The notes beneath the pieces were generated by a model, which saw only the letters and a list, made by a program, of their open reading frames with translations, had not been told where the DNA came from and ran no database searches. The position numbers were made by a program, and so were the translations under genes. DNA of 64,000 nt. Origin: JAJDGF01 sp031549325 (GTDB lineage: Bacteria > Bacillota > Clostridia > Christensenellales > Aristaeellaceae). Where the stretch lies: the NCBI GenBank assembly GCA_031549325.1, contig JAVBQA010000030.1:10795-74794 (forward strand), in the 5' to 3' direction. Positions 43,316 to 50,534 of this stretch are shown here, piece by piece; position 1 is the stretch's first letter, and each line of letters starts with the position of its first letter.

Positions 43316-43996
43316 ATGAAAAAGCTTATCGCGCTGGTTTTGACGCTTCTGCTGCTTGCGCCGGCTGCGCTGGCAGAGTATACCGAGTACAAGCTGAACG
43401 ACTACCACGAGAACATCAAGAAGATCCAGCAGCGGCTGGTCGGCCTGAAGTATCTGGACGGCAGGCCGGACGGCTGGTTTGGCCAGAAGACCAAGTCGGC
43501 CCTGAAGCGCTTTCAGCTGGTGAACGGCCTGCCAGACACCGGCGTCGCCGACGCGGCGAGCCAGGAGGCGCTGTTTTCAGACGACGCCAAAAAGTCGGTG
43601 CAGGTGCTGATGAGCCTGTCCGAGCTCAAGAGAATCATGAGTGAGAACACCCGGCTGGGCGTGAAGTACGACCTGTCCGAGATGGTCGTCGACAAGAGCA
43701 GCGCGACGGTGGAGATGAACAACTACGTGGTGATGCACTGCGAGCTGCTGGGCGACGACGTGACCGAGATCATGCTGGTGGGGAAGGACAACGTCAAGAT
43801 TCCGTTCACCATGCTGCTGGCGGCGCTGGACGACAGCGTCGGCGCCGGCAACATCTTTAGCGCGCTGGACGAGCTGATCGGGCAGCAGGAGAGGGCCGTG
43901 GACGGCATGCGCATCCGCTACGAGGTCGACGACAAGAAGCTGCAGCGGCTGATGGTCACCCCGCTGGAGGAGGACACAGCCGACACCAAAGAGTAA
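43316..43996 (+). CDS. exported peptidoglycan-binding domain protein
   Basis: 226 residues. The signal peptide is 1-20 (LIALVLTLLLLAPAALA). A PG_binding_1 domain covers about 25-85 (NDYHENIKKIQQRLVGLKYLD, GWFGQKTKSALKRFQ). The remainder (90-226) is not recognised and ends acidic. GGAGG lies upstream. It starts 17 bases after the second esterase, so it is probably the third gene of that operon. A weak hairpin (near 44036-44058) follows. Confidence 0.75.
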   Translation: MKKLIALVLTLLLLAPAALAEYTEYKLNDYHENIKKIQQRLVGLKYLDGRPDGWFGQKTKSALKRFQLVNGLPDTGVADAASQEALFSDDAKKSVQVLMSLSELKRIMSENTRLGVKYDLSEMVVDKSSATVEMNNYVVMHCELLGDDVTEIMLVGKDNVKIPFTMLLAALDDSVGAGNIFSALDELIGQQERAVDGMRIRYEVDDKKLQRLMVTPLEEDTADTKE

Positions 43997-44131
43997 GCTT
44001 TGCAGAAAGCGGATCGGTAAAGTCCAGATTTTGCCATACCTTCGCCCCAAAGCGGAGGTATACTTTATTATACTGGATGGCGGACGGAAGCCCGCGATCC
44101 GGATTGCCTTATGGGCATGAGCAGGAAATCA

Positions 44132-44159
44132 TTGACAAAACGCGCGCATTTCGTATAGA
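44132..44159 (+). promoter_or_regulatory. promoter of the 44234 gene
   Basis: TTGACA (44132-44137) and TATAGA (44154-44159), 16-base spacer. TAGAAT two bases on is an alternative -10 with an 18-base spacer. Confidence 0.65.
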
Positions 44160-44233
44160 ATGAAAAAGTATACGAGCTTTACAAACGGCGAAACGCGGCG
44201 CGAATTGTCGCAAGGGTTGAGGAGGCATTTTCC

Positions 44234-44755
44234 ATGAAAAGCCGGAGGTTTATGGCGCTCTTGCTGGCGCTGATGTTTTCCATGAGCATGTTTGCCTTGC
44301 CGGGCGCCGCGCTCGCCGAGGCCAAGCTGAACGCCAAGGATTACACCAGCAAGAAAGCCGCTTTTAAAGTGGGCGTCACCACCTACCGCATCGGCACGAC
44401 TTCCAAAACCTGGAAGAAGAAGCTGGGCAATTACACCCGCAAGCAGAGCGACGGCGATTCGGAAGAGTATGCCTACTACATATACAATTTCTCCAACCGG
44501 AACGTGCGCGTGGAGACGCTGTGCAACCTGGAGACCAACAAGGAGACCGTGGTGGGCGTTCTGATCACCGGACGCACGGTGGGCACTTCCGATGGGCTCA
44601 AGGTCGGCAACACCTTCAAGAAGATGATAAGGATCTACGGCGAAGGCTACAAGAAGTCCGGGAGCAGCACCTACACCTATACCGCCGGCGGCAACTCCAT
44701 GGCCGTCAAGATCCAGAACAACAAGGTAAAGTCAATCACACTGATGAAACTGTAA
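44234..44755 (+). CDS. exported protein of unknown function
   Basis: 173 residues. The signal peptide is 1-29 (FMALLLALMFSMSMFALPGAALAEA). The mature part is basic and rich in Lys, Thr and Tyr: TYRIGTTSKTWKKKLGNYTRKQ, LKVGNTFKKMIRIYGEGYKK, NSMAVKIQNNKVKSITLMKL. The pattern of a scaled 'G-x-T' start with a late beta-strand resembles small BamE-like or lipocalin-like folds, but I cannot name a family. GGAGG lies upstream of the ATG. It ends at a strong terminator. Confidence 0.7.
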   Translation: MKSRRFMALLLALMFSMSMFALPGAALAEAKLNAKDYTSKKAAFKVGVTTYRIGTTSKTWKKKLGNYTRKQSDGDSEEYAYYIYNFSNRNVRVETLCNLETNKETVVGVLITGRTVGTSDGLKVGNTFKKMIRIYGEGYKKSGSSTYTYTAGGNSMAVKIQNNKVKSITLMKL

Positions 44756-44769
44756 AACGGCGGTTGCAG

Positions 44770-44796
44770 CCCCGGCCAGCATAGGCCGGGGTTTTT
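44770..44796 (+). terminator. terminator of the 44234 gene
   Basis: An 8-bp stem CCCCGGCC (44770-44777) with GGCCGGGG (44784-44791), followed by five T (44792-44796). Confidence 0.9.
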
Positions 44797-44874
44797 GCTG
44801 CCCGCGCCGCGCGAGGATAGGGGAGCGCGGCGGGCGGAAGGGGCTTGCTCCCCGGCGCGGACGTCTCCGGCAAA

Positions 44875-45060
44875 CGAAATGCAAGTCTTGTGAATCAGGG
44901 ATTCACGGGCAGACTTGCATCCATCAAGGATCCCAGCCTGAGGGCGCGCAGGCCTCCCTTCGGCGGCTTTGATCCGGGGGTCTCGGCCTCCGCCCCCCCC
45001 CTTGGGCTTGGCTGTTCTGCAAGCTCAATATTCCTTTTCTGCGCGACATAGGCTTTTTTT
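44875..45060 (+). repeat. dispersed 186-bp structured element, copy B
   Basis: Starts at CGAAATGCAAG and ends in seven T at 45060. It is the partner of 19135-19319 in the same orientation. The 5' nested hairpin is identical to copy A. In the middle, the closing helix is ATCAAGG with CTTTGAT, where copy A uses CCAGTG with CATGG, so pairing is kept by different bases. It lies after a terminator in the 359-base gap between convergent genes, so it would need its own promoter to be transcribed. None is obvious. Confidence 0.8.
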
Positions 45061-45069
45061 GACAAGCTG

Positions 45070-45096
45070 AATCCCCGGCCCAGAGGGCCGGGGATT
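45070..45096. terminator. hairpin after the SH3 protein gene
   Basis: An 11-bp stem AATCCCCGGCC (45070-45080) with GGCCGGGGATT (45086-45096), just beyond the stop of the minus-strand SH3 gene. The following T-run is weak. Confidence 0.6.
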
Positions 45097-45114
45097 TGTG
45101 CGCGTGGGGTTGGG

Positions 45115-45618
45115 TTACTTTTTGGCCGAGCGCAGGTACTTCAGGTTCACATAGCCCACCTTGCCGTTGCTGACCACGCGGATCAGCCCCCAGCTGCCAT
45201 GCCGCTCAAGCAGCACCATCGTCGGGCTTTTGGATACGCTGAACTTGACCTTGCCCTTCTTGCTGGGCTTGCTGCGCACCGGCAGCGAGCTCGAGCGCGA
45301 CTTGTACAGGTTGCCCACTTTGGCGGAGACATGCGCGTTCAGGAAGTCTTTGTACATGTAGCCGGTCTTGCCGTTGCCAAGCTCAATCTTGAGCCATCCC
45401 CGGTAGTCCTTCAAGAAGGTGACCCGCTGACCCTTGCGCAGTTTGGTCAGCACGTCCGATCCGGACACGGGTTTGGCCCGAAGCCGCGCAAAATCGGTGT
45501 TGACGACCAGAATGTCACCCTTTGAGGCTGCCAGCGCAGGCGCTGCGGACAGAATCAGGGTCAGTGCGATCAACATCATGCTGAGTATGGTGCGGAACAC
45601 ATTGCGATTTTGCTTCAT
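45115..45618 (-). CDS. exported tandem SH3-domain protein
   Basis: 167 residues. The signal peptide is 1-31 (ILSMMLIALTLILSAAPALA). Two bacterial SH3 domains follow: about 35-92 (ILVVNTDFARLRAKPVSGSDVLTKLRKGQRV, WLKIELGNGKTGYMYKDFL) and 98-163 (SLPVRSKPSKKGKVKF, WGLIRVVSNGKVGYVNLKYL). Such proteins usually bind the cell wall, often beside amidases, but none is attached here. The ribosome site is weak (GGGGG). The promoter is at 45674-45702. Confidence 0.8.
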   Translation of the reverse strand: MKQNRNVFRTILSMMLIALTLILSAAPALAASKGDILVVNTDFARLRAKPVSGSDVLTKLRKGQRVTFLKDYRGWLKIELGNGKTGYMYKDFLNAHVSAKVGNLYKSRSSSLPVRSKPSKKGKVKFSVSKSPTMVLLERHGSWGLIRVVSNGKVGYVNLKYLRSAKK

Positions 45619-45673
45619 AAGACACGACCCCCAACGATGTTTAGATGACCAATTTCATTCGTTCTCATTCGTA

Positions 45674-45702
45674 AGTATAGCATTCGGGTTGTCGTTTGTA
45701 AA
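45674..45702 (-). promoter_or_regulatory. promoter of the SH3 protein gene
   Basis: The minus-strand -35 TTTACA (45697-45702) and -10 TATACT (45674-45679) are 17 bases apart. Confidence 0.7.
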
Positions 45703-45991
45703 TACATTTTCGTCATAAATTGTAATAATTTTGAAATAGTTTTTTGGCTGTCCGTAACCTTACGTTTTTCCTTTACGGCTTTGTGTGTGCCTGCGCAATG
45801 GCGTAGAGATTCATATGTTGGCCGTTCATCCATTAGACGCCGCGCAAGGCCCGTAAGCTGCCAAAAAACCAAGTCAGGGATGTAAATTTTTGCCAGGCGT
45901 TTTATGGCATCATGGTGTAAAAATGCCAAGTTTCGCCAAAATAGCCCTCTACTGGTGTAACTATATACTTTGTGGCGAATTTTGTCAATAG
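45703..45991 (-). other. low-G+C stretch with an orphan promoter and an uncertain open frame
   Basis: This part of the 422-base gap is clearly richer in A+T than its surroundings. On the minus strand TTGACA (45983-45988) and TATAGT (45960-45965) form a 17-spaced promoter, and TTCGCCA...TGGCGAA brackets its start region. An open frame from TTG 45929 (AFLHHDAIKRLAKIYIPDL...) runs to 45615 across the SH3 gene promoter. It has no ribosome site, so I do not call it a gene. It could be a decayed gene or an acquired fragment. Confidence 0.35.
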
Positions 45992-46027
45992 AAAAACAGA
46001 CCGTTTTCTAAGAAACAGCCTGTTTTT
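45992..46027 (-). terminator. terminator of the spoIIP operon
   Basis: AAAAACAG (45992-45999) with CTGTTTTT (46020-46027), with an inner GTTTTC/GAAAC pairing. On the minus strand it ends in a T-run just after the spoIIP stop. Confidence 0.65.
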
Positions 46028-46040
46028 GCGAAAAGTTATG

Positions 46041-47186
46041 TTATTTTTTGTGTTTGTCCGGCTTTTCTCCGATGACGCCGCCGGTGATCTCGCTGGTGCC
46101 GCGCGCCAGCTTTTGCTTCCAGTTGCTCAGCGTGCCGGTGGAGACCAGCGCATAGGCCACCGCGCCCAGTATGGCCAACCCGATCAGCCAGGCGATGCCG
46201 GTGGCGCCCGCGCTGTTTTCGGTAGGCGTCTCCTCGGCCTTGGCCGTGCCGCCAAACAGCACATCGTTCAGCACCTCGGCGATGTATTTGGTGGACTTTT
46301 CCACCTCGTCCTTATCGGAGGTGTGTGTGCCCATCTCCAGCAGCAGCGCCTTGGGGTACAACTCCTGGTTGTAGTTGCCCTTGCCGATGAAGATGTCCTT
46401 GATGAATCCGGGGTATTTTTTGTCGGCCTCGGCTTTGACCTTCTTGGCGAAGGCGCGGTTCGCGTCGGAATTCGGGTTGTTGCGCCCCACAAACAGGCGC
46501 ACCTTGGTCATATCCTCGCCGTCGACTTTTGTCGTGTATTCGGATGCGTCCGGGATGCCGTCGCGATGAATGTCGAGCAAAGCGGCCGGGCGCTGTTTGA
46601 TGAAGTCCTCGGCGATCTGGCGCGAGCGGCGGTAAGCGCCCGCGTCGTGAGGCAGCGAGGTCTTCTTGCTGTATTCCACGTTGACCCCCAGCGCTTCCAG
46701 CTGCTTTTTCAGCGAATCACCCACGTCATAAATGCCCGCGTCTTTGAGCTTGCTGGAGGTTCCGTCGTCCGGCACATAGGACTCGTCGCTGTGGGTGGAG
46801 TACATGCAGATCAGGTTGTTCGTGTTCTGGCCGCTCTTTTCGGTGGCTTCGGGAGAGGCGGTCTGGGAGAGCACGGCCGCCACGGCGGTCGCTTCGTTCC
46901 TGGAGATCGCCGGTTCCTTGCCGAGGTGGCTGAGGGCGGCGGTGCACTGGGCCTCGTCCACGCTGACCACGCGGTACAGCTCGTCGTCCCCCGTGATCAG
47001 TTCGTCGTCCACGAACACCTTGGAGGCGCGGCTGGTCAGGAACTTGCCCTGCTCGTCAAACAGCCGGTACACCGTGTCGCCGTCGTTCTCACCGTCCGCA
47101 TAGATGGGATCCATGTCAAGCGCCAGCGCCATGCCCTGCGGCAGCAGCAGTGCCAGCAGCAGCAGCGCCATGATAAACCGTTTCAT
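46041..47186 (-). CDS. spoIIP: stage II sporulation protein P
   Basis: 381 residues. Signal peptide or N-terminal anchor (1-22), then a unique region to about 120. The SpoIIP amidase/endopeptidase domain includes ICMYSTHSDESYVPDDGTSS, LLDIHRDGIPDAS, RLFVGRNNPNSDANRAFA and ALLLEMGTHTS. A C-terminal membrane helix (about 330-352) and a basic tail complete it. In spore formers it degrades septal peptidoglycan with SpoIID during engulfment. The usual partner gpr is absent. The start overlaps the stop of the upstream DUF1614 gene by ATGA. Confidence 0.9.
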   Translation of the reverse strand: MKRFIMALLLLALLLPQGMALALDMDPIYADGENDGDTVYRLFDEQGKFLTSRASKVFVDDELITGDDELYRVVSVDEAQCTAALSHLGKEPAISRNEATAVAAVLSQTASPEATEKSGQNTNNLICMYSTHSDESYVPDDGTSSKLKDAGIYDVGDSLKKQLEALGVNVEYSKKTSLPHDAGAYRRSRQIAEDFIKQRPAALLDIHRDGIPDASEYTTKVDGEDMTKVRLFVGRNNPNSDANRAFAKKVKAEADKKYPGFIKDIFIGKGNYNQELYPKALLLEMGTHTSDKDEVEKSTKYIAEVLNDVLFGGTAKAEETPTENSAGATGIAWLIGLAILGAVAYALVSTGTLSNWKQKLARGTSEITGGVIGEKPDKHKK

Positions 47187-47848
47187 TTTCTGCGATCCCT
47201 CCTTCTTAGCTCACCGCCGGAAAACTCGCGCTCCGGGTCACCCTGGCTTCCGCGCACGCCGCGCTCAAGCAGTTCGCCCAGCAGCTCCGCGAGCAGCACC
47301 GCCAAAATGCCCGAGATCACCACCGCGTCCAGCGCGCCCGCGCCGCCCAGCGCAAGCGGCTGCGCGATGCCTTGGCTCCAGTTGATGACGGCCTGCGCCG
47401 TGTCGGCCAGCATCACGCCCAGCACGCCCGCGATGAACGCGCCGCGCCTGGAGCCGCCAAACACAAACGCCAGCAGGCCCGCCGCGATGCCATAGATGTA
47501 GTTGGGGTCGAAGCCCATCGTCTCTGGCTCGTTGGGCAGCAGCCGCCCGAGAAAGAACACCGCCGCGCCGGTCAGGCAGGCCGCCAGCAGCGAGCGCACG
47601 CGCTCCCAGGCGGTGTCCGCCTTGATCCACAGATACACGCACAGCGCCAGCGGAACCAGCGCGCCGCCGATGTTGAACGAGAACAGCGGCGTGACCTGGA
47701 TATCCGGGATCAGCCCGCCCACGAAGATCAGCGCAACGAACAGGATCGCCTGGCGGTCGGTCAGGCGCAGCTTGTCCAGCACGCGCTGCGCCACGCCGAA
47801 CATGATCAGCACCGCCACCACAATCAGCAGAATCAGCCCAATTGACAT
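47183..47848 (-). CDS. DUF1614 family membrane protein
   Basis: 221 residues with about seven membrane helices. The DUF1614 hallmark FGGSRRGAFIAGVLGVMLADT and the later PLALGGAGALDAVVISGILAVLLAE are present. Its role is unknown. It is coupled to spoIIP by a 4-base overlap, and such proteins often sit beside sporulation genes in Clostridia. GAGGTG 8 bases upstream supports ATG 47848 over an in-frame GTG three codons earlier. Confidence 0.85.
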   Translation of the reverse strand: MSIGLILLIVVAVLIMFGVAQRVLDKLRLTDRQAILFVALIFVGGLIPDIQVTPLFSFNIGGALVPLALCVYLWIKADTAWERVRSLLAACLTGAAVFFLGRLLPNEPETMGFDPNYIYGIAAGLLAFVFGGSRRGAFIAGVLGVMLADTAQAVINWSQGIAQPLALGGAGALDAVVISGILAVLLAELLGELLERGVRGSQGDPEREFSGGELRRRDRRK

Positions 47849-47927
47849 ATTGCTCACACCTCAAATGAAGATTTCACCGGTATTATGGGCATGGCGCGGG
47901 CAAAACATGCAAATGGGCGGTTTTGGG

Positions 47928-48512
47928 TCAATCGGTGATGGTTTTTCGCGGATCGAGCAGCACGCGGCAACAGACGCCCATGCGCGCCCTGGCCAGATCT
48001 GTGCCGTCCGGCGATTGCAGCGCACCGCTTGCCAGCAATGTCTCAAAACGCTTCGCGGACAGGCCAAGGATCTCGCGCAGCAGCGCGCTCAGCTTCACGC
48101 CTAGCGGCACCGGGCAGTCCATGAGGATTTCGGCCGGTTCGGCCAACGCTGCCGGGCCGGACCGCTCGCCCTCGATGCGGTACCGCAGGCCGTCGTACCG
48201 CAGCGGCGCGCCCTGCCGGGCGTGCAACTGGGCGTCGAAGGCCAGCGCGCGAACCAGCGCCCCGTCGTTTTCGAGCAGCCGGTCATACAGCGTTCGATCC
48301 AGGCGTCCCGGCGCGACGCGGGCGAATAGCTCGAAATTCCAGGTCTGGCCGCAGCACTGGCAGCGGTGGATCAGCCATACGTCTAGCCGCTTCTTCTGGG
48401 CGTTGACGCGGATCTCGTTGGCGGGGTAAAACGGCATGGGCCTTCCGCACTTCGCGCAGGGCCGCATGACGTGGGGATAGGTCTCTGGGATGATGTGAAG
48501 ATGGTATCGCAT
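47928..48512 (-). CDS. DUF1062 family protein
   Basis: 194 residues. Two Cys pairs, CAKCGRPM and RCQCCGQTW, near the N terminus probably bind zinc. The DUF1062 core follows (KRLDVWLIHRCQCC, FELFARVAP, LDRTLYDRLLENDGALV), and the C-terminal part has an S4-like stretch (KLSALLREILGLSAKRFETLLASGAL). No function is known. Its leader carries a promoter, a foldable region and a terminator at 48545-48574, so expression may be attenuated. Confidence 0.83.
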   Translation of the reverse strand: MRYHLHIIPETYPHVMRPCAKCGRPMPFYPANEIRVNAQKKRLDVWLIHRCQCCGQTWNFELFARVAPGRLDRTLYDRLLENDGALVRALAFDAQLHARQGAPLRYDGLRYRIEGERSGPAALAEPAEILMDCPVPLGVKLSALLREILGLSAKRFETLLASGALQSPDGTDLARARMGVCCRVLLDPRKTITD

Positions 48513-48544
48513 GGCTCGACTCTTTCCGAGCGAAAAATGCGCAT

Positions 48545-48731
48545 AAAAAAGAGCCGTGCCCTTGGCACAGCTCTATCACGGCGGACGGTTATGAGGCCCG
48601 CGTTCTGCGTCGCTCTGCGTAATTTTCATGGAGCAACAAACCCCTCGCGCGGCACGCGCGAAGCGCCTGTGATACAATTGAAAATTACGCGTTGTTTGGC
48701 AAAACGGACGGCCTCCTTTTTCATAAAGTTG
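48545..48731 (-). ncRNA. candidate structured RNA or cis-acting leader upstream of DUF1062
   Basis: From a consensus promoter (48738-48766) transcription would start near 48731 and meet a terminator at 48550-48574 with six T (48545-48550). Between them a 12-bp perfect helix (48617-48628 with 48679-48690) encloses a TCGCGCG/CGCGCGA hairpin and is itself enclosed by GAGGCC/GGCCTC (48593-48598 with 48710-48715). About 187 nt with a long rod-like fold would suit 6S RNA or an attenuating leader for DUF1062. No known riboswitch core is recognised. Confidence 0.55.
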
Positions 48732-48737
48732 CGGTTT

Positions 48738-48766
48738 ATTATAGCATTGGCTGCGTCACATGTCAA
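48738..48766 (-). promoter_or_regulatory. strong promoter of the candidate RNA
   Basis: The minus-strand -35 TTGACA (48761-48766) and -10 TATAAT (48738-48743) have a 17-base spacer: full consensus. The -35 lies directly beside the stop codon of the ABC exporter ATPase gene. Confidence 0.85.
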
Positions 48767-49747
48767 TCACGCCCACTGCCTGTACAGATCCGCGATCACC
48801 GATTCGATGGGCGCGCGGCCGGTCTCCACGTCTGTCACGCCGGGCACGTCGGCCAGCGCGCGCAGCAGCGCCTGCATCTGCGCCTCGCCCGCGTCGTAGG
48901 CGTAGGCATAGCCGCCGTTTTCGCGCCCGATCAGCTCGGCTCCGGGCAGGCGCGGCGGCTCGCCGGGCACGCTCAGCCTGAGCGTGCGCCGGGTGCCCGC
49001 CCGGTGCAGCTCGTCCGGCGCTCCGTCAAACGCGATCGCACCCTTGCTGATCAGCAGCAGCCGCCCGGCCATCTCGGTCAGGTCGTCCATGTCGTGGCTG
49101 GTCACCAGAATCGTCACGCCCGATTCGCGGTTGATCCGCTTCAGGAACTCGATCATCATGCGCTTGGCCAGCACGTCCAGCCCCAGCGTGGGCTCGTCCA
49201 GCAGCAACAGCTCGGGCGCGTGCAGCATGGTCATGCCCAGGTTCGCGCGCATACGCTGCCCCAGGGACAGCTCGCGCGAGAAGGTGTTCAGGATCTCATG
49301 AAGCCCGAGCAGATCGGTCACGTGTCGGAGCATGTCGTCGTAAGTGGCGTCCGGGATCGACCACACGGCCTTTTTCCATTCGAAGGACGTCCTCACCGGG
49401 TGATCCCACCACAGCTCGCTGCGGTTGCCGAACAGCACGCCGGTCTTGCGCATGATTCGGATGCGATCCTTCAGGGGATCCACGCCAAACACGCGCGTCT
49501 GCCCGGCATCCGGCGCCAGCATGCCGCACAGCAGCTTGAACGTGGTGCTCTTGCCCGCGCCGTTGGGGCCGGCGTAGGCCACAAACTCGCCGCGCTTGAT
49601 TTGGAAGGAGACGTCGTTCAGCGCCGTCACGCGCACGGTTTCGCGCCTTGTCAGCGACAGCGCGCGCTTCTGGTCGAAGTGTTTGGAGGCGTGAATCAGC
49701 TCAGCGGTGCCCCATGTCGCGGTAGCGGCCGACGGAGTATTTTGCAT
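48767..49747 (-). CDS. ABC-2 exporter ATP-binding subunit
   Basis: 326 residues. Walker A is GPNGAGKST, and the Q-loop region reads TGVLFGNRSELWWDHP. The signature is ELSLGQRMRANLG and Walker B is LLLLDEPTLGLD. A C-terminal extension (230-326) follows the nucleotide domain. The LWWD segment and the two-permease context match the exporter class with COG4586-like ATPases, linked to drug or small-molecule export. It overlaps the upstream permease gene by 47 bases, an unusually long overlap. Confidence 0.88.
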   Translation of the reverse strand: MQNTPSAATATWGTAELIHASKHFDQKRALSLTRRETVRVTALNDVSFQIKRGEFVAYAGPNGAGKSTTFKLLCGMLAPDAGQTRVFGVDPLKDRIRIMRKTGVLFGNRSELWWDHPVRTSFEWKKAVWSIPDATYDDMLRHVTDLLGLHEILNTFSRELSLGQRMRANLGMTMLHAPELLLLDEPTLGLDVLAKRMMIEFLKRINRESGVTILVTSHDMDDLTEMAGRLLLISKGAIAFDGAPDELHRAGTRRTLRLSVPGEPPRLPGAELIGRENGGYAYAYDAGEAQMQALLRALADVPGVTDVETGRAPIESVIADLYRQWA

Positions 49748-50534
49748 GGTGTTTCAGTCCTTTCCGAAAAAATGCCTGCGCCAGCGCGCAGAGGAGCATC
49801 GCCACGGTCAGAGGCAGCCAGGCGTAGACTTGGGGCGCCTGCCCGAGCAGGATGCGGCTTGGAAACCAGGCCATCAGCCCGGCGGGCAGCACGGTGAGCA
49901 GCGTCGTCAGCAGCGGCAGGGGCAGCCCGAACAGCGGAAAGCGCCCCAGCGTGGTCAGCAGGTCGTGGGCGACGGAGGAGATCTCCTCGCAGGCGACCGG
50001 CTGGTAAAACGCGCTGGCGGCGATCAGGTAGCTGGCGCCCATCTCGATGGCCACATGGACCAGCGCCAGCAACGCAAGCAGCAGCACCCAGGCGGGCGTG
50101 ACGGCAATGCCCAGCCTGGACGTCGCGCAGCACACGACCACCAGACCGGTGAGGGCGCCGCTGTTGCCGGACACCGGGATAAAGCCCTCGCACAGCAGCT
50201 GCATCCACAGCGGGATGGGCTGCATCAGCATGTGATCCACCTGGCCGCGCCCCACGCGCCTGGAGATCTGGTGCACGTTGCTGCCGCCAAACAGCATCAG
50301 CAGCGTGCCGCCGGCCAGCTGGTAGAACCCCAGCATGAACAGCATCTGCCAGGTGTCAAACCCGCCGATGCCTGAGAACCGTTCGGACAGCAGCAGCACG
50401 CCGCTGACCGCCGAGACAGAGATCAGCAAATCGCTGAAGATCACTAGCATGCAGCTCTTCATGTCCTGCAGGAACCAGCGCAGATCCATGCGGGCGTACA
50501 GCCGGTACAGCTGGAGAATCTGTCTAACCGCCAT
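49701..50534 (-). CDS. ABC-2 family permease, second subunit
   Basis: 277 residues, six membrane helices. It begins RQILQLYRLYARMDLRWFLQDMKSCMLVI and contains YQLAGGTLLMLFGGSNVHQISRRVGRGQVDHMLMQPIP, typical of the ABC-2 permeases paired with this ATPase type (COG4587/COG3694). It overlaps the first permease gene by 11 bases and the ATPase gene by 47 bases, so the three are tightly coupled. Confidence 0.87.
   Translation of the reverse strand: MAVRQILQLYRLYARMDLRWFLQDMKSCMLVIFSDLLISVSAVSGVLLLSERFSGIGGFDTWQMLFMLGFYQLAGGTLLMLFGGSNVHQISRRVGRGQVDHMLMQPIPLWMQLLCEGFIPVSGNSGALTGLVVVCCATSRLGIAVTPAWVLLLALLALVHVAIEMGASYLIAASAFYQPVACEEISSVAHDLLTTLGRFPLFGLPLPLLTTLLTVLPAGLMAWFPSRILLGQAPQVYAWLPLTVAMLLCALAQAFFRKGLKHHAKYSVGRYRDMGHR

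Noticed and set aside
45615..45929. 104-codon frame in the low-G+C gap
   Set aside because: It has no ribosome site, an uncertain TTG start, and its second half overlaps the SH3 gene promoter. It is reported only as an observation.
48750..48770. Assigning the 48550-48574 terminator to the ABC exporter operon only
   Set aside because: A consensus promoter lies between the exporter stop and the terminator, so the intervening ~187 bases are better read as a separate transcript or leader. Readthrough from the exporter remains possible.
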